A DNA stretch of 64,000 nucleotides from CAYTZH01 sp964442285 (GTDB lineage Bacteria > Myxococcota_A > UBA9160 > JAFDET01). The stretch spans positions 1 through 64,000 of the forward strand of contig CAYTZH010000008.1 of assembly GCA_964442285.1 (NCBI GenBank), read 5' to 3'. Under the pieces are notes generated by a model. It was not told the DNA's origin. It saw only the letters and a program-made list of their open reading frames with translations, and ran no database searches. How positions within the stretch are numbered: position 1 is the stretch's first letter; each line of letters starts with the position of its first letter. The position numbers were made by a program, and so were the translations under genes. Positions 34,844 through 43,652 of the stretch are shown one piece after another.

Positions 34844-34852
34844 GTCGGAGCG

Positions 34853-35494
34853 CTACGCCGAGCCGGCGACGGTCTGCCGCACGATCTGCGCGCAGGTCTC
34901 GACGAGCTCGGCCCGGCTGACCCCGGCGCGCTCGAACAGGGCGTGATGATTCGACATCCGCTCCAGCATGGCCACCAGGGCGGAGGCCGCGGCCCAGGCG
35001 TTCAGGTCGGAAGCGGCGACACCCTCCTTCTGGGCCGCCTCGATCCGCGCCGCCAACGCCTCCACCACGGGTGTGAGCTTGCGCTGCCGGGCCTGGCGGA
35101 AGCGGCGGTCGCCCTCCTCGGCCTTCAGGTTGCCGATGCGGAGCACCGCGCCGTGGGTGTCCCAGTGACTCACGAATGCGTCGGCGATGGCCCTTGCCCG
35201 CTGACGGCCGGCCTCGCCGTCCCAGGACCCCTCGATGTGGGCCAGGATGCCGGGCATATCCTCGGCCGAGAGCTCCACCAGGCGCAGGATCGCCTCCTCC
35301 ACGTCCTTGAAGTACTGGTAGAACGTCGCGGGGGACGTGCCGACCTTGCGCGCGATCTCCACCACGCGGATCTCGCGCACGCTGCGTCGGGCCAGCAGTG
35401 CCTGGGTCGCCTCGAGGAGACGGCGCCGGGTCTCCTGGGCCCGCGGCCCGAGGGCGCGACCGCTCTGGTCGACAGGCTTGGAAGCGATGGCCAC
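34853..35494 (-). CDS. TetR-family repressor, probable master regulator of the catabolic island
   Basis: A 213-residue regulator. The N-terminal helix-turn-helix spans about 15-65 (RRRLLEATQALLA, REIRVVEIARKVGTSPATFYQYF), with the usual all-helical ligand domain after it. The GTG start at 35494 is preceded by CAGGAG. Its own promoter (-35 TTGGGG, -10 TATAAC) is overlapped by the palindrome at 35532-35548, so it should repress itself. The same palindrome occurs at five more promoters out to 56288. The inducer is probably a CoA-thioester or other intermediate of the pathway. It leads the transcript tetR-DUF35-thiolase. Confidence 0.9.
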   Translation of the reverse strand: MAIASKPVDQSGRALGPRAQETRRRLLEATQALLARRSVREIRVVEIARKVGTSPATFYQYFKDVEEAILRLVELSAEDMPGILAHIEGSWDGEAGRQRARAIADAFVSHWDTHGAVLRIGNLKAEEGDRRFRQARQRKLTPVVEALAARIEAAQKEGVAASDLNAWAAASALVAMLERMSNHHALFERAGVSRAELVETCAQIVRQTVAGSA

Positions 35495-35531
35495 GCGGTC
35501 TCCTGGCGCTGCGAAGGTCGCTCTGGCAGAA

Positions 35532-35548
35532 TCTGACGTTATATCAGA
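35532..35548. promoter_or_regulatory. TetR operator, site A
   Basis: TCTGACG-TTA-TATCAGA between the divergent tetR and acyl-CoA dehydrogenase genes. It is one of six copies of the palindrome TCTGACG-N3-CGTCAGA in this island. It covers the -10 of the tetR promoter and could also block the dehydrogenase promoter. Confidence 0.75.
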
Positions 35549-35566
35549 TCCAGTCCGACCCCCCAA
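35538..35566 (-). promoter_or_regulatory. predicted tetR promoter
   Basis: TTGGGG (35566-35561) and TATAAC (35543-35538) on the minus strand lie exactly 17 bp apart. The -10 sits inside operator site A, as expected for an autorepressed tetR gene. Transcription would start near 35531. Confidence 0.5.
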
Positions 35567-35574
35567 GGATCCCC

Positions 35575-36747
35575 ATGGACGTCCGACTCAGCGAGGAGCA
35601 GCTGCTGCTGCGCGACGGCGTGCGCGAGTTCCTCACCCGCGAGTGCCCCGTGGCGCAGGTGCGCACCTGGACCGAGGCGGGCCAGGGGCCGCCCGACGCC
35701 TTCTGGAAGCAGCTCGCCGAGCTCGGCTGGCTGGCGCTGCCCTTTCCCGAGGCTCATGGCGGCGCCGGCCTGGGTCCCCTCGACCTGGCCGTCGTGCTCG
35801 AGGAGATGGGCCGGGTGCTGCTGCCGGCGGCGTACCTGTCCAGCGTGATCCTCGCCGGTGGCGCCGTGCTCCGCGCCGGCGACGAAGCCCAGCGGGCGCG
35901 GCTGCTGCCCGCGCTGGCCGAGGGTCGCCTGCGCGCCACCCTGGCCCTCTACGAGCTCGGCGGCGACTGGAGCCCGGCGGGCGTGGCCCTCGAGGCCCGC
36001 GCCGCCGACGGGGGCTACCGGCTGCGGGGTGCCAAGCACTTCGTCCCCGATGCAGACCGCGCCGACCGCCTCGCCGTGGTCGGGCGCAGCGGGGCCGGAG
36101 TCGGTCTGTTCTGGGTGGACCGCCACGCGCCGGGCGTCGGCGTCCGTCGCATCGCCACCGCCGACCGCACCCGCCCCGTCCACGCGGTGGAGCTCGACGA
36201 CGTGTCGGTCTCCCGGGACGACGTGCTGGGCGAGCCCGGCGCCGTCGACGCGGCCCTCGACGACCTCCTCGACCACGCGCGCGTGGCGCTCGCCGCGGAG
36301 ATGACCGGCGGTGCCGCGGCGGCCCTCGACCTGGCGGTCGCCTTCGCCCGGGCGCGCGAGCAGTTCGGCCAGCCCATCGGCAGCTTCCAGGCCATCCAGC
36401 ACAAGTGCGCCGACATGCTGCTCCAGGTGGAGGGCGCCCGCTCGGCCACGTACTACGCGGCCTGGTGTCTGGCGGAGGACCCGCCGGCCGCCCACGCGGC
36501 CGCGTGCATGGCCAAGGCCTGGTGCTCCGACGCCTACCGGCGGGTGTCGGGCGAGTGCATCCAGATCCATGGCGGCCTGGGCTTCACCTGGGAGCAGGAC
36601 CCCCACGTCTACTTCAAGCGCGCCAAGGCGAGCGAGGCCGCCTTCGGCGACGCCACCTGGCATCGCGAGCGACTGGCCCGGGCACTGTTCGACCGCCGGA
36701 AGACCCCGGATCGCCGGTCTACGGCGCCGAGGGCGGATCCTCGGTGA
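35575..36747 (+). CDS. acyl-CoA dehydrogenase family protein
   Basis: A 390-residue flavoprotein of the acyl-CoA dehydrogenase superfamily. EAHGGAGLGPLDLAVVLEEMGR is in the N-terminal helical domain, FGQPIGSFQAIQHKCADM in the C-terminal FAD-contact region, and IQIHGGLGFTWEQDPHVYFKRA replaces the usual YxGT segment. The last motif is typical of the FadE28/29-like group, which often acts as heteromers on steroid side chains. It is divergent from tetR with an operator between, so it is probably induced with the pathway. Its last 29 nt are antisense to the amidohydrolase gene. Confidence 0.87.
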   Translation: MDVRLSEEQLLLRDGVREFLTRECPVAQVRTWTEAGQGPPDAFWKQLAELGWLALPFPEAHGGAGLGPLDLAVVLEEMGRVLLPAAYLSSVILAGGAVLRAGDEAQRARLLPALAEGRLRATLALYELGGDWSPAGVALEARAADGGYRLRGAKHFVPDADRADRLAVVGRSGAGVGLFWVDRHAPGVGVRRIATADRTRPVHAVELDDVSVSRDDVLGEPGAVDAALDDLLDHARVALAAEMTGGAAAALDLAVAFARAREQFGQPIGSFQAIQHKCADMLLQVEGARSATYYAAWCLAEDPPAAHAAACMAKAWCSDAYRRVSGECIQIHGGLGFTWEQDPHVYFKRAKASEAAFGDATWHRERLARALFDRRKTPDRRSTAPRADPR

Positions 36748-37555
36748 GACGGTCGAAGAGCACCCGCTGGGCGTTGCCGTAGAGGAAGGCGTCGAGAACG
36801 CCGTCCCGCAGGTCCAGGGCCGCGGCCTCCTCCAGACAGCGCTTCATGGGGATGGCGGGATGGTCCGAGGCATACATCAGCTTATGTCGACCCCGGGTGT
36901 TCATGAAGTGGATCAGGGCGGGCGGGAAGTACCGGGGCAGGTAGGCCGAGGTCATCAGGTACAGGTTCGGATACTTGAGCATCAGCCGGCAGGCCACGTC
37001 CCACCACGGATCGGCGCCGTGGGCCATGATCAGCACCAGCTCCGGGAAGTGCAGGCAGACCTTGTCCAGGTGCATCGGGTGCTGGCACTCACCCGGCGCC
37101 GGCGGCCCCGGGATCCCCGTGTTGAGGGTGAGCGGGACGCCGAGCTCGATGCACTTGGCGTAGACCGGGTAGTAGATGGCGTCGCGGGGAGGGATGTCCA
37201 GGTAGAAGGGCGTGATCCGCGCCAAGGCCACCGGGTGGTCGCGGCAGAAGGATGCCAGGGCGCGCAGGGTCTTCATGCCGTGGCGCGGGTCGAGCTGGGC
37301 GCCCAGGGCGAAGCGCTCCGGAGCCTTCTCGACGAAGGCCATCACGTGCTCGGACGGCCGGTGGGCATCCGTCGTCAGGATGGACTTCTCGACCCCGAGC
37401 GCGTCCATCATCTCGACGGTCTCCTCGACCGTCATGTTCCGGAAGAAGTCCTCGCCCTGCTTGAAGTAGCGGCTGGCCACCTGCACCAGGTAATCGGGCC
37501 GGCCGAGCTCGGCCATGTTGACGTTCACCCAGCCGTCGATCGCGCGCGGCCTCAT
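36719..37555 (-). CDS. amidohydrolase family protein
   Basis: A 278-residue metal-dependent hydrolase or decarboxylase of the amidohydrolase_2 (ACMSD-like) family. VNVNMAEL stands where the usual HxH metal pair would be, so that pair looks altered. IMAHGADPWW, YASDHPAIPMKRC and YGNAQRVLF match the later metal-binding and C-terminal segments. Substrate unknown; members act on aromatic and ring-cleaved carboxylates. The ATG at 37555 overlaps the stop of the Rieske gene (ATGA), so the two work together. Confidence 0.82.
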   Translation of the reverse strand: MRPRAIDGWVNVNMAELGRPDYLVQVASRYFKQGEDFFRNMTVEETVEMMDALGVEKSILTTDAHRPSEHVMAFVEKAPERFALGAQLDPRHGMKTLRALASFCRDHPVALARITPFYLDIPPRDAIYYPVYAKCIELGVPLTLNTGIPGPPAPGECQHPMHLDKVCLHFPELVLIMAHGADPWWDVACRLMLKYPNLYLMTSAYLPRYFPPALIHFMNTRGRHKLMYASDHPAIPMKRCLEEAAALDLRDGVLDAFLYGNAQRVLFDRLTEDPPSAP

Positions 37556-38514
37556 GGTCCCTCTCCGCTGAAGAACTGGCGCATCCAGCGCCGATACGCC
37601 GTGAAGTCTCCGTCGCCGTCGCAGAGCAGCGGCCGCTCCCAGTAGGTCTTGTTCTCCCAGATGGGACGGTCCTGCTCGAACTGGAACTCGAGATCGCGGA
37701 TCCGCGCGGCACCGACGCCCTCCTTCTCGCCGCCCTCGGGACGGCGCACGCTGTAGGCGAAGCTCACGTCGGTGGTGTCGGCGTCGATGGGCGTCGCCGT
37801 GTTGACCATGAGCGTATCGACAGCCCCGGCGATGTGGACGGTCTGGAAGGCGGGCCCGTAGTCGGTGGTCACGAGCTCCCCCTCCACCACGCCTCGGGGG
37901 GTCTTCATCCTCACCTTGTTCGCCACCCGGAAGACGTGCCCATCCACCTGGACCTCGTTCTCGGGGATGTAGGGCGTGCCGTGGACGTACTTGAAGTGGA
38001 CCTTGTCCACGCAGTTCTCGTTCATGTCGAGCCAGCGGCTCTTCACCGTCCAGTGACGCACCTCGAGGGGGGTCCACTCGCCGCTGGCCAGCTCGGGCAG
38101 CTCGGGAATCTCCCAGTCGGGCTCGCTCGCCTCGGCGTGGTACCAGAGCAGGATCAGCTCGTTGCGCTCGCGCACCGGCCAGCTGCGGATGCGCGCCCGG
38201 GGCGGGATGCGCTTGGCGTACGGGATGTCGACGCAGGCGCCCTCCCCGTTCCACTTCCAGGCGTGGAAGGGACAGCGGATCCCGTCGCCCTCCACCTTGC
38301 CGCCGTGGCCCAGGTGGGCCCCCAGGTGCGGGCAGTGGGCGTCGAGCACGCGCGCCGTGCCCGCCTCGTCCCGGAAGAGCACCAGCTCGGTCCCGAAGTA
38401 CGAGAGCGGCCTCACCTCGCCCGGGGCCAGGTCGCGGGCGTAGGCCACCCGGAACCAGCCGTTGGGGTTGGCGGGATAGGGGAAGCGCTCGCTGTGGGGA
38501 GCGGCCTCGGTCAC
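37552..38514 (-). CDS. Rieske non-heme iron oxygenase, KshA-like (copy 1)
   Basis: A 320-residue oxygenase. The Rieske [2Fe-2S] ligands are Cys61-x-His63 (CPHLGAHLGHGG) and Cys81-x2-His84 (CPFHAWKW). The mononuclear iron motif is NCVDKVHFKYVHGTP (Asp, His, His). The single-subunit layout resembles 3-ketosteroid 9-alpha-hydroxylase KshA and related sterol and aromatic oxygenases. No reductase or ferredoxin gene is nearby. The GTG at 38514 follows a GGAGG. Site B of the TetR palindrome lies 38 nt upstream. It is paralogous to 56346-57281. Confidence 0.88.
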   Translation of the reverse strand: MTEAAPHSERFPYPANPNGWFRVAYARDLAPGEVRPLSYFGTELVLFRDEAGTARVLDAHCPHLGAHLGHGGKVEGDGIRCPFHAWKWNGEGACVDIPYAKRIPPRARIRSWPVRERNELILLWYHAEASEPDWEIPELPELASGEWTPLEVRHWTVKSRWLDMNENCVDKVHFKYVHGTPYIPENEVQVDGHVFRVANKVRMKTPRGVVEGELVTTDYGPAFQTVHIAGAVDTLMVNTATPIDADTTDVSFAYSVRRPEGGEKEGVGAARIRDLEFQFEQDRPIWENKTYWERPLLCDGDGDFTAYRRWMRQFFSGEGP

Positions 38515-38551
38515 GGCGCACCTCCAGGCCCGCCTGGGGCTTCCGAAAAAA

Positions 38552-38568
38552 TCTGACGGTGTGTCAGG
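38552..38568. promoter_or_regulatory. TetR operator, site B
   Basis: TCTGACG-GTG-TGTCAGG between the Rieske gene (minus) and the unknown gene at 38617 (plus). The right arm differs from the consensus at two positions, so this may be a weaker site. Confidence 0.6.
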
Positions 38569-38602
38569 TTACCACAGACGGCCCGCTCCCGGGGCGCTGC
38601 GG

Positions 38603-38608
38603 TAGGAT
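38603..38608 (+). promoter_or_regulatory. TAGGAT box before the 309-residue unknown protein
   Basis: TAGGAT ends 8 nt before the ATG at 38617 and no Shine-Dalgarno follows it, in line with a leaderless transcript. Operator site B lies 35 nt upstream of the box. Confidence 0.35.
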
Positions 38609-38616
38609 CGCCGGCC

Positions 38617-39546
38617 ATGGCCCTCCAGCTGCCCGAACACCCCCTGGCCGACCATCCCCTGCTGCGACCGGACCCGGCGCTCGTCGAGGCCCTGGCCGCC
38701 GAGATCGGCGACGCCGGAAGCCTGCCGGCCCTGCTCTTCGGCAAGGCCCCGGGCCGCCTCTTCGATCGGGTCCTGGGCCAGGGGCCCGACGCGGTGTCAC
38801 CCCCCTCGGCGCTCTGGCTCCTCCACGTCGCCGGCTACTTCGGCGGCCTCTGGCTGCGCGCCGCCCTGCTCGATGCCCAGCCCGAGGGCCCGCTGCGCGC
38901 CATGGCGGCGACACCGGACGCGGACGCGGTGGCGGCCGTGGCCGAGAGCGCCGCCCCGGGCGTCGCCGCCGCCAGCGGCAGCGACGCCGACGCCGTGGCC
39001 TTCTGCAACGCGCGCCTGCCCGATCTGGTGAGCGCCTACGGCTACAACCTGGGCTACCTGGAACAGATCCTCGCCGCACCGCCCGAGGGCAGCGCGCCGC
39101 CCCCCAACTACGTGCGGGCGGAGGGACCCCTCTGGAGCGAGCTGCGCGGAAAGCCCCTCGCCTGCATGGACGGCCTGTGGTCCGTGGCGCGGCGGGTGGC
39201 GGAGCCCCCCGACCCCCGCTGGCGCGACCTGGTCTCGCCCGTGGCCGAGGCCCAGGCCGCGGCGGCGGCCGACGGCCGCCAGGTCTGGACCGACGTGCTC
39301 ACGGTGGCGGGCCTCGATGCCGGGAGCTTCCGCGACCTGCTCACGCTGTCGGCGGGCTTCCTCGCGGCCATCCAGGCGACGGCGCTGTGCGCGGCGTCGG
39401 CGGTGGGCGACGAGCGCCCCGACCGCGGCCACGCCGCGGCCCTGGCCCAGGCGATGCTCTCCGTCTGGCAGGGCAGCTACGCCCTCGGACTGCGCGACCC
39501 GGGCCACGACGCCACCCGCCCCGTGCCGCTGCCGAGCCTCTCCTAG
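38617..39546 (+). CDS. protein of unknown function
   Basis: A 309-residue alanine-rich, mostly helical protein that I do not recognise. There is no signal peptide and no clear membrane helix. Stretches such as SAYGYNLGYLEQIL and WQGSYALGLRDPGHDATRP may be conserved. It is divergent from the Rieske/amidohydrolase pair across a TetR site, so it may be part of the same regulon. Its codon use is like its neighbours'. Confidence 0.65.
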   Translation: MALQLPEHPLADHPLLRPDPALVEALAAEIGDAGSLPALLFGKAPGRLFDRVLGQGPDAVSPPSALWLLHVAGYFGGLWLRAALLDAQPEGPLRAMAATPDADAVAAVAESAAPGVAAASGSDADAVAFCNARLPDLVSAYGYNLGYLEQILAAPPEGSAPPPNYVRAEGPLWSELRGKPLACMDGLWSVARRVAEPPDPRWRDLVSPVAEAQAAAAADGRQVWTDVLTVAGLDAGSFRDLLTLSAGFLAAIQATALCAASAVGDERPDRGHAAALAQAMLSVWQGSYALGLRDPGHDATRPVPLPSLS

Positions 39547-39570
39547 CGGCAGGGCCGCACGTTGCCAGCG

Positions 39571-40764
39571 CTAGCCCCGGGGCAGGCCCAGCACCCGCTG
39601 GGCGATGATGTTGCGCTGGATCTCCGAGGTGCCGGCGTAGATGGTCGCGGCCCGGGACCAGAGCAGCTCATGGGCCCAGAAGCCGTCGTCCACCGCCAGG
39701 GGATCCCCCGCGTCGACCAGGCCCGCGGGGCCGAGGATCTCAATCGCCAGGTCGTTCAGGCGCTGGTCGAGCTCGCTCCAGAAGAGCTTGAGGGTGGAGC
39801 CCTCGGGACCCGAGCGGCCGCTGCGCTGGATCTCGCTGGCGTTGCGGTAGGCGTTCATGCGCAGCACCTGCAGGTCGATGGCGAGCTGGGCCAGCTTCTG
39901 GCGCACCACCGGGTCGTCGAGGGCCGCGCGCCCGGCGGGCCCCGGACGGCGGGCGAGCTCGACCAGGCGCTCGAACTCCACCGAGGGCCGGGCGTAGGGC
40001 GCCGTGGCCCCTCGCTCCACGTTCAGGGTCGTCATCACCACGTCCCAGCCCCGGCCGATCTCCCCGACGACGTACTCCCGGGGCACCCGGGCCCCGTCGA
40101 AGAAGACCTCGTTGAACCAGGCCTCGCCGGTCATCTCCCGCAGCGGGCGGATGTCGATGCCGGGCAGGTCCAGGGGACACAGCAGGAAGGTGAGGCCGCG
40201 ATGCTTCTTCGGCGCGTCGGGGTCGGTGCGCACCACCAGGATGCACCAGTCCGCGTGCTGGGCGAAGCTCGTCCAGATCTTCTGGCCGGTGACGACCACC
40301 GCGTCGTCCTCCACCACGCCGCGCGTGCGCAGCGCCGCCAGGTCCGAGCCGGCGCCGGGCTCCGAGAAGCCCTGACACCAGACCTCGTCGCCCCGCAGCA
40401 GCGGCGCGAGGAAGCGCGCCTTCTGCTCGGGCGTGCCGTGGGCCATCACCACGGGCCCCGTGAGGGAGAGACCCACCGAGAGCTGGGTCATGTCCGGGCC
40501 CCGCACCCGCGCGTACTCCTCGCCCCAGATCAGCGCCTCCATCACCGAGGCGTCGCGACCGCCGTACTCCACGGGCCAGGTGAGGCCCGCATAGCCGCCG
40601 TCGTGGAGCCGGCGCTGCCAGGCCTTCATGAAGGCGATGCGCTCCTCGCCGGTCTCGGGCGCGCGGTAGGCCGACGTGCCCCAGCCCTCCGGCAGGTTCG
40701 CCTCCAGCCAGGCGCGCACCTCGGCGCGGAAGCGCGCCTCCTCGGGCGAGTCTCTCAGGTCCAT
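39571..40764 (-). CDS. acyl-CoA dehydrogenase family protein
   Basis: A 397-residue FAD-dependent acyl-CoA dehydrogenase. WCQGFSEPGAGSDLA is the substrate/FAD loop, and WTSFAQHADWC and FFDGARVPREYVVGE follow. The C-terminal motif reads IYAGTSEIQRNIIAQRVLGL, with Ala where the medium-chain enzymes carry the catalytic Glu (YEGT). The catalytic base is therefore elsewhere or missing, as in some long-chain and steroid-pathway members. It is the last gene of the seven-gene operon 47581-39571 and overlaps the MFS gene by 10 nt. Confidence 0.9.
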   Translation of the reverse strand: MDLRDSPEEARFRAEVRAWLEANLPEGWGTSAYRAPETGEERIAFMKAWQRRLHDGGYAGLTWPVEYGGRDASVMEALIWGEEYARVRGPDMTQLSVGLSLTGPVVMAHGTPEQKARFLAPLLRGDEVWCQGFSEPGAGSDLAALRTRGVVEDDAVVVTGQKIWTSFAQHADWCILVVRTDPDAPKKHRGLTFLLCPLDLPGIDIRPLREMTGEAWFNEVFFDGARVPREYVVGEIGRGWDVVMTTLNVERGATAPYARPSVEFERLVELARRPGPAGRAALDDPVVRQKLAQLAIDLQVLRMNAYRNASEIQRSGRSGPEGSTLKLFWSELDQRLNDLAIEILGPAGLVDAGDPLAVDDGFWAHELLWSRAATIYAGTSEIQRNIIAQRVLGLPRG

Positions 40765-42014
40765 GCGGGCGCTCCTCGGGTGGCGGCGGCCACCGGGCGG
40801 CGCTCGTCGCGGACCAGGACGAGGGCCGTCAGGGCCACGACGTTGAGGACGGCGAAGGTCGCGAACGCGGCCCGGTAGCTGCCGGCCACGTCGAAGATCC
40901 GCGCCGCGAAGATGCCCCCCAGCACCCCGGCGAAGAGCGTGACCATCAGGGCCCCGTAGATGCGCGAGAGATGCCGCGGTCCGAAGCAGCCGGCCGCCAG
41001 CGCGGGCAGCAGCACGTTCTCGGCGCTGGTCGCGAAGCCCTGAGCCACGACGAAGACCGCGAGCAGGCCGAAGAGATCGTCCCGCAGCAGCAGAAACGAG
41101 GCGCCGGTCAGGATCGCGAAGTTCAGCAGGGCCGCCGCCTTGAGGTTCGCCCGGTCCGCGAGCCAGCCCATGAGGAGCTTGCCGGCGATGCCCACCAGCA
41201 GCATGCCGCTGAAGTTGGTGGCGGCCCGCGCGTTGGAGAGCCCGGTGTCGGTGAGGAACGGAACCAGGTGCTCGATCATCGCCACGTAGTAGAAGTAGAA
41301 GCAGAAGAGCACGAAGGCCAGCACCCAGAAGCTGCGCGTGCGCAGCGCCGCAGTCAGGTCGAGGTCGACCTCGCCGGCGTCCGGATCCTGTGAGGAGGCC
41401 CGCTCGAGGCGCGCCGGTGGATCCTTCACCGCCCAGGCCGCGAAGGGCAGGATCAGCAGCACCCCGCCCACACCGACCGTCACCAGGGCCGTGCGCCAGG
41501 AGTCGGCGCCCTGGATGTAGGCCGCCAGCCGCGCCACCAGGGCGCCGCCCAGGTTCGAGCCCACGTAGATCACGCCCAGGACCAGCGCGGCGCGGCTCGG
41601 AACCCAGCGGGCCGCCACGGCGCCCACGATCACGTCGCCGAGGCCGGCCAGCGCCACGCCCAGCATGGCGTTGATGAGCAGGAACTCCCAGGTGGACTGC
41701 ATCCGCGAGAGCAGCACGAAGGCCAGGCCCAGGAGCAGGGTGCATCCCGAGAGGACCCGCCGCGCGCCGTAGCGCTCGGCGGCCCAGCCCAGCACCGGGA
41801 ACGAGAGCGACATGGCCAGCACCAGGGGCGCGCGACCCGCGGCGAAGCCGGTTCGCGACCAGTCCAGCTCCGCCACGACGCTCTTCAGGATGGGGCTGAA
41901 CACGTAGGAGCAGCCCAGGCCCATCTGGCAGACCAGACAGCCGGCGAGCACCCACCAGGCTCGGGCGGGGATGCGCCAGGAGCTCTGGGCGGGGCTGCCG
42001 GCCGGGGCGTTCAC
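40755..42014 (-). CDS. MFS transporter
   Basis: A 419-residue transporter with 12 predicted membrane helices. The loop between helices 2 and 3 (GWAAERYGARRVLSG) and GWLADRANLKAA in the second half are typical MFS motifs. It resembles the oxalate/formate-antiporter-like and monocarboxylate group. Within a catabolic operon it probably imports the growth substrate or a carboxylate. The GTG at 42014 overlaps the MaoC stop (GTGA). Confidence 0.88.
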   Translation of the reverse strand: MNAPAGSPAQSSWRIPARAWWVLAGCLVCQMGLGCSYVFSPILKSVVAELDWSRTGFAAGRAPLVLAMSLSFPVLGWAAERYGARRVLSGCTLLLGLAFVLLSRMQSTWEFLLINAMLGVALAGLGDVIVGAVAARWVPSRAALVLGVIYVGSNLGGALVARLAAYIQGADSWRTALVTVGVGGVLLILPFAAWAVKDPPARLERASSQDPDAGEVDLDLTAALRTRSFWVLAFVLFCFYFYYVAMIEHLVPFLTDTGLSNARAATNFSGMLLVGIAGKLLMGWLADRANLKAAALLNFAILTGASFLLLRDDLFGLLAVFVVAQGFATSAENVLLPALAAGCFGPRHLSRIYGALMVTLFAGVLGGIFAARIFDVAGSYRAAFATFAVLNVVALTALVLVRDERRPVAAATRGAPAWT

Positions 42015-42490
42015 GTTCGCGGCGGGCTGTAGAGGACGAGCATCTTGTAGAGGAGCGACGGCTTCTCGCTGCCCACCACGTGGACCGCGATCTCCGTGGT
42101 CACCAGGGTGCCCCGGGGCCTGGCCTGCACGTCGATCATCCGCGAGCGCGAGTGGACCTTGGCGCCGGCCGGCACCGGGGCCAGGAAGCGAAGGCCGTCG
42201 GAGCCGTAGTTGGCCGCGCTGCCGTAGCCCGTGAGCCGGACGCCGCCGCCGGCGCCCCGCATGCGCGGCAGCAGAGAGAGGGTGAGGAAGCCGTGGGCGA
42301 TGGGTCCGCCGAAGGGGCTCTCGCGCCGGGCCCGCTCGACGTCGGTGTGGATCCACTGCTGGTCGCCGGTGAGGTCGGCGAAGGCCTGGATCATCTCCTG
42401 GGTGACCTCGAGGGGCTGGCCGAACTCGCCCCAGGCCTCGCTGCACCGGGCGCGCAGCGCGTCGATGTCGTCGAAGCGGATCTCGGGCAT
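42011..42490 (-). CDS. MaoC-like enoyl-CoA hydratase
   Basis: A 159-residue single-hotdog hydratase. The hydratase-2 motif GDQQWIHTDVERAR (catalytic Asp and His) followed by GGPIAHGFLTLSLLP is intact, so it should hydrate trans-2-enoyl-CoA to the R-3-hydroxy form. ATG at 42490 lies one base after the thiolase stop. Confidence 0.92.
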   Translation of the reverse strand: MPEIRFDDIDALRARCSEAWGEFGQPLEVTQEMIQAFADLTGDQQWIHTDVERARRESPFGGPIAHGFLTLSLLPRMRGAGGGVRLTGYGSAANYGSDGLRFLAPVPAGAKVHSRSRMIDVQARPRGTLVTTEIAVHVVGSEKPSLLYKMLVLYSPPRT

Positions 42491-42491
42491 C

Positions 42492-43652
42492 TCAGTTCGT
42501 CCCCAGGATGGCGATGCCGCAGGCCTGCGGCGCGCCGCCGATGTTGTGGGAGAGCGCCAGGCTGGGCCGATTGGCGAGCTGTCGCTCACCGGCCCGTCCC
42601 TGCAGCTGCAGGGTGTTCTCGTAGATCATGCGCACGCCGGTGGCACCGGTGGGATGGCCGAAGGTCTTGAGACCCCCGTCGGTGTTCACCGGAAGCTCGC
42701 CCGTCAGCTCGAAGCGGCCGCTCTTCACGTGCTCCTTGGCGCTGCCCTTCTCGCAGAAGCCCAGGTCCTCGTAGGTGAGAAGCTCCGTCAGCGTGAAGCA
42801 GTCGTGCACCTGGGCCACGTCGATCTGTCCCGCCGGATCCGTGATGCCGGCCTGGGCGTAGACGTCCCGGGCCGCCGCCACCGTGGGCTTCCAGCGCAGG
42901 AAGTCGAAGTCCGGGTCGCTCTGGGGGTTGGCGGAGAGGGCGATGGCCACCCCCTTCACCCAGACCGGATCGTCCCGGAAGGTCCGGGCCAGGTCGGCCC
43001 GGGTGAGCAGGCAGGCCGCCGCGCCGTCGGACTGGGCGGCGCAATCGTAGAGGCCGAAGGGCCAGGAGATCACCCGCGCGTTCAGCACGTCGTCGATGGT
43101 GATCTCGCGCTTGAGCATGGACTTCGGTGCGAGGGTACCGTTGTGGTGGTTCTTGACCGCGATGCGCGCCAGGTCTTCCCGGCCGGCGCCGTAGGTTTCG
43201 AAGTAGCGGGCCGCGCACAGGGAGAACCAGCCCGCCGGCGTGCCGGGCAGGTCGCGGACACCGGCCATCATCACGCTCGGCCCCGAGACGCCCCGGTCCT
43301 TCGGTTTGTCGAAGCCGACCACCAGCACCGTGTCGTGGAGGCCGGAGGCGATCGCGAACACGCCGAAGCGGAAGGCGTCGGTGCCCGTGGCACAGTAGTT
43401 CTGCACGAGGCTGACGGGCCGGTCGAACAGCTTCAGGCTCTCGGCCACCTCCGCCGTGCCCCGGCTGGGGTAGACCGCGCCGCAGAAGACCGCCTCGATC
43501 TGCCGGCGCGGATCCTCGATGCCGGCGTCGGCGTAGGCCTCGTAGGCCGCCTCGACGATCATGTCCTGGGGCGCCTTGTCCCAGTTCTCACCGAACTGGG
43601 AGCAGCCGACGCCGATCACCGCCACCTTGTCGCGGATCGCCTCGGGATTCAT
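42492..43652 (-). CDS. SCP2-type thiolase / acetyl-CoA acetyltransferase family
   Basis: A 386-residue thiolase-fold enzyme. NYCATGTDAFRFG holds the nucleophilic Cys, HDCFTLTELLTYEDLGFC and GGLKTFGHPTGATGVRM are the other active-site segments, and HNIGGAPQACGIAIL ends the fold. It probably cleaves the 3-ketoacyl-CoA or acts as an aldolase with the DUF35 domain of the gene just upstream. The ATG at 43652 overlaps that gene's stop (ATGA), so the two are made together. Confidence 0.9.
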   Translation of the reverse strand: MNPEAIRDKVAVIGVGCSQFGENWDKAPQDMIVEAAYEAYADAGIEDPRRQIEAVFCGAVYPSRGTAEVAESLKLFDRPVSLVQNYCATGTDAFRFGVFAIASGLHDTVLVVGFDKPKDRGVSGPSVMMAGVRDLPGTPAGWFSLCAARYFETYGAGREDLARIAVKNHHNGTLAPKSMLKREITIDDVLNARVISWPFGLYDCAAQSDGAAACLLTRADLARTFRDDPVWVKGVAIALSANPQSDPDFDFLRWKPTVAAARDVYAQAGITDPAGQIDVAQVHDCFTLTELLTYEDLGFCEKGSAKEHVKSGRFELTGELPVNTDGGLKTFGHPTGATGVRMIYENTLQLQGRAGERQLANRPSLALSHNIGGAPQACGIAILGTN

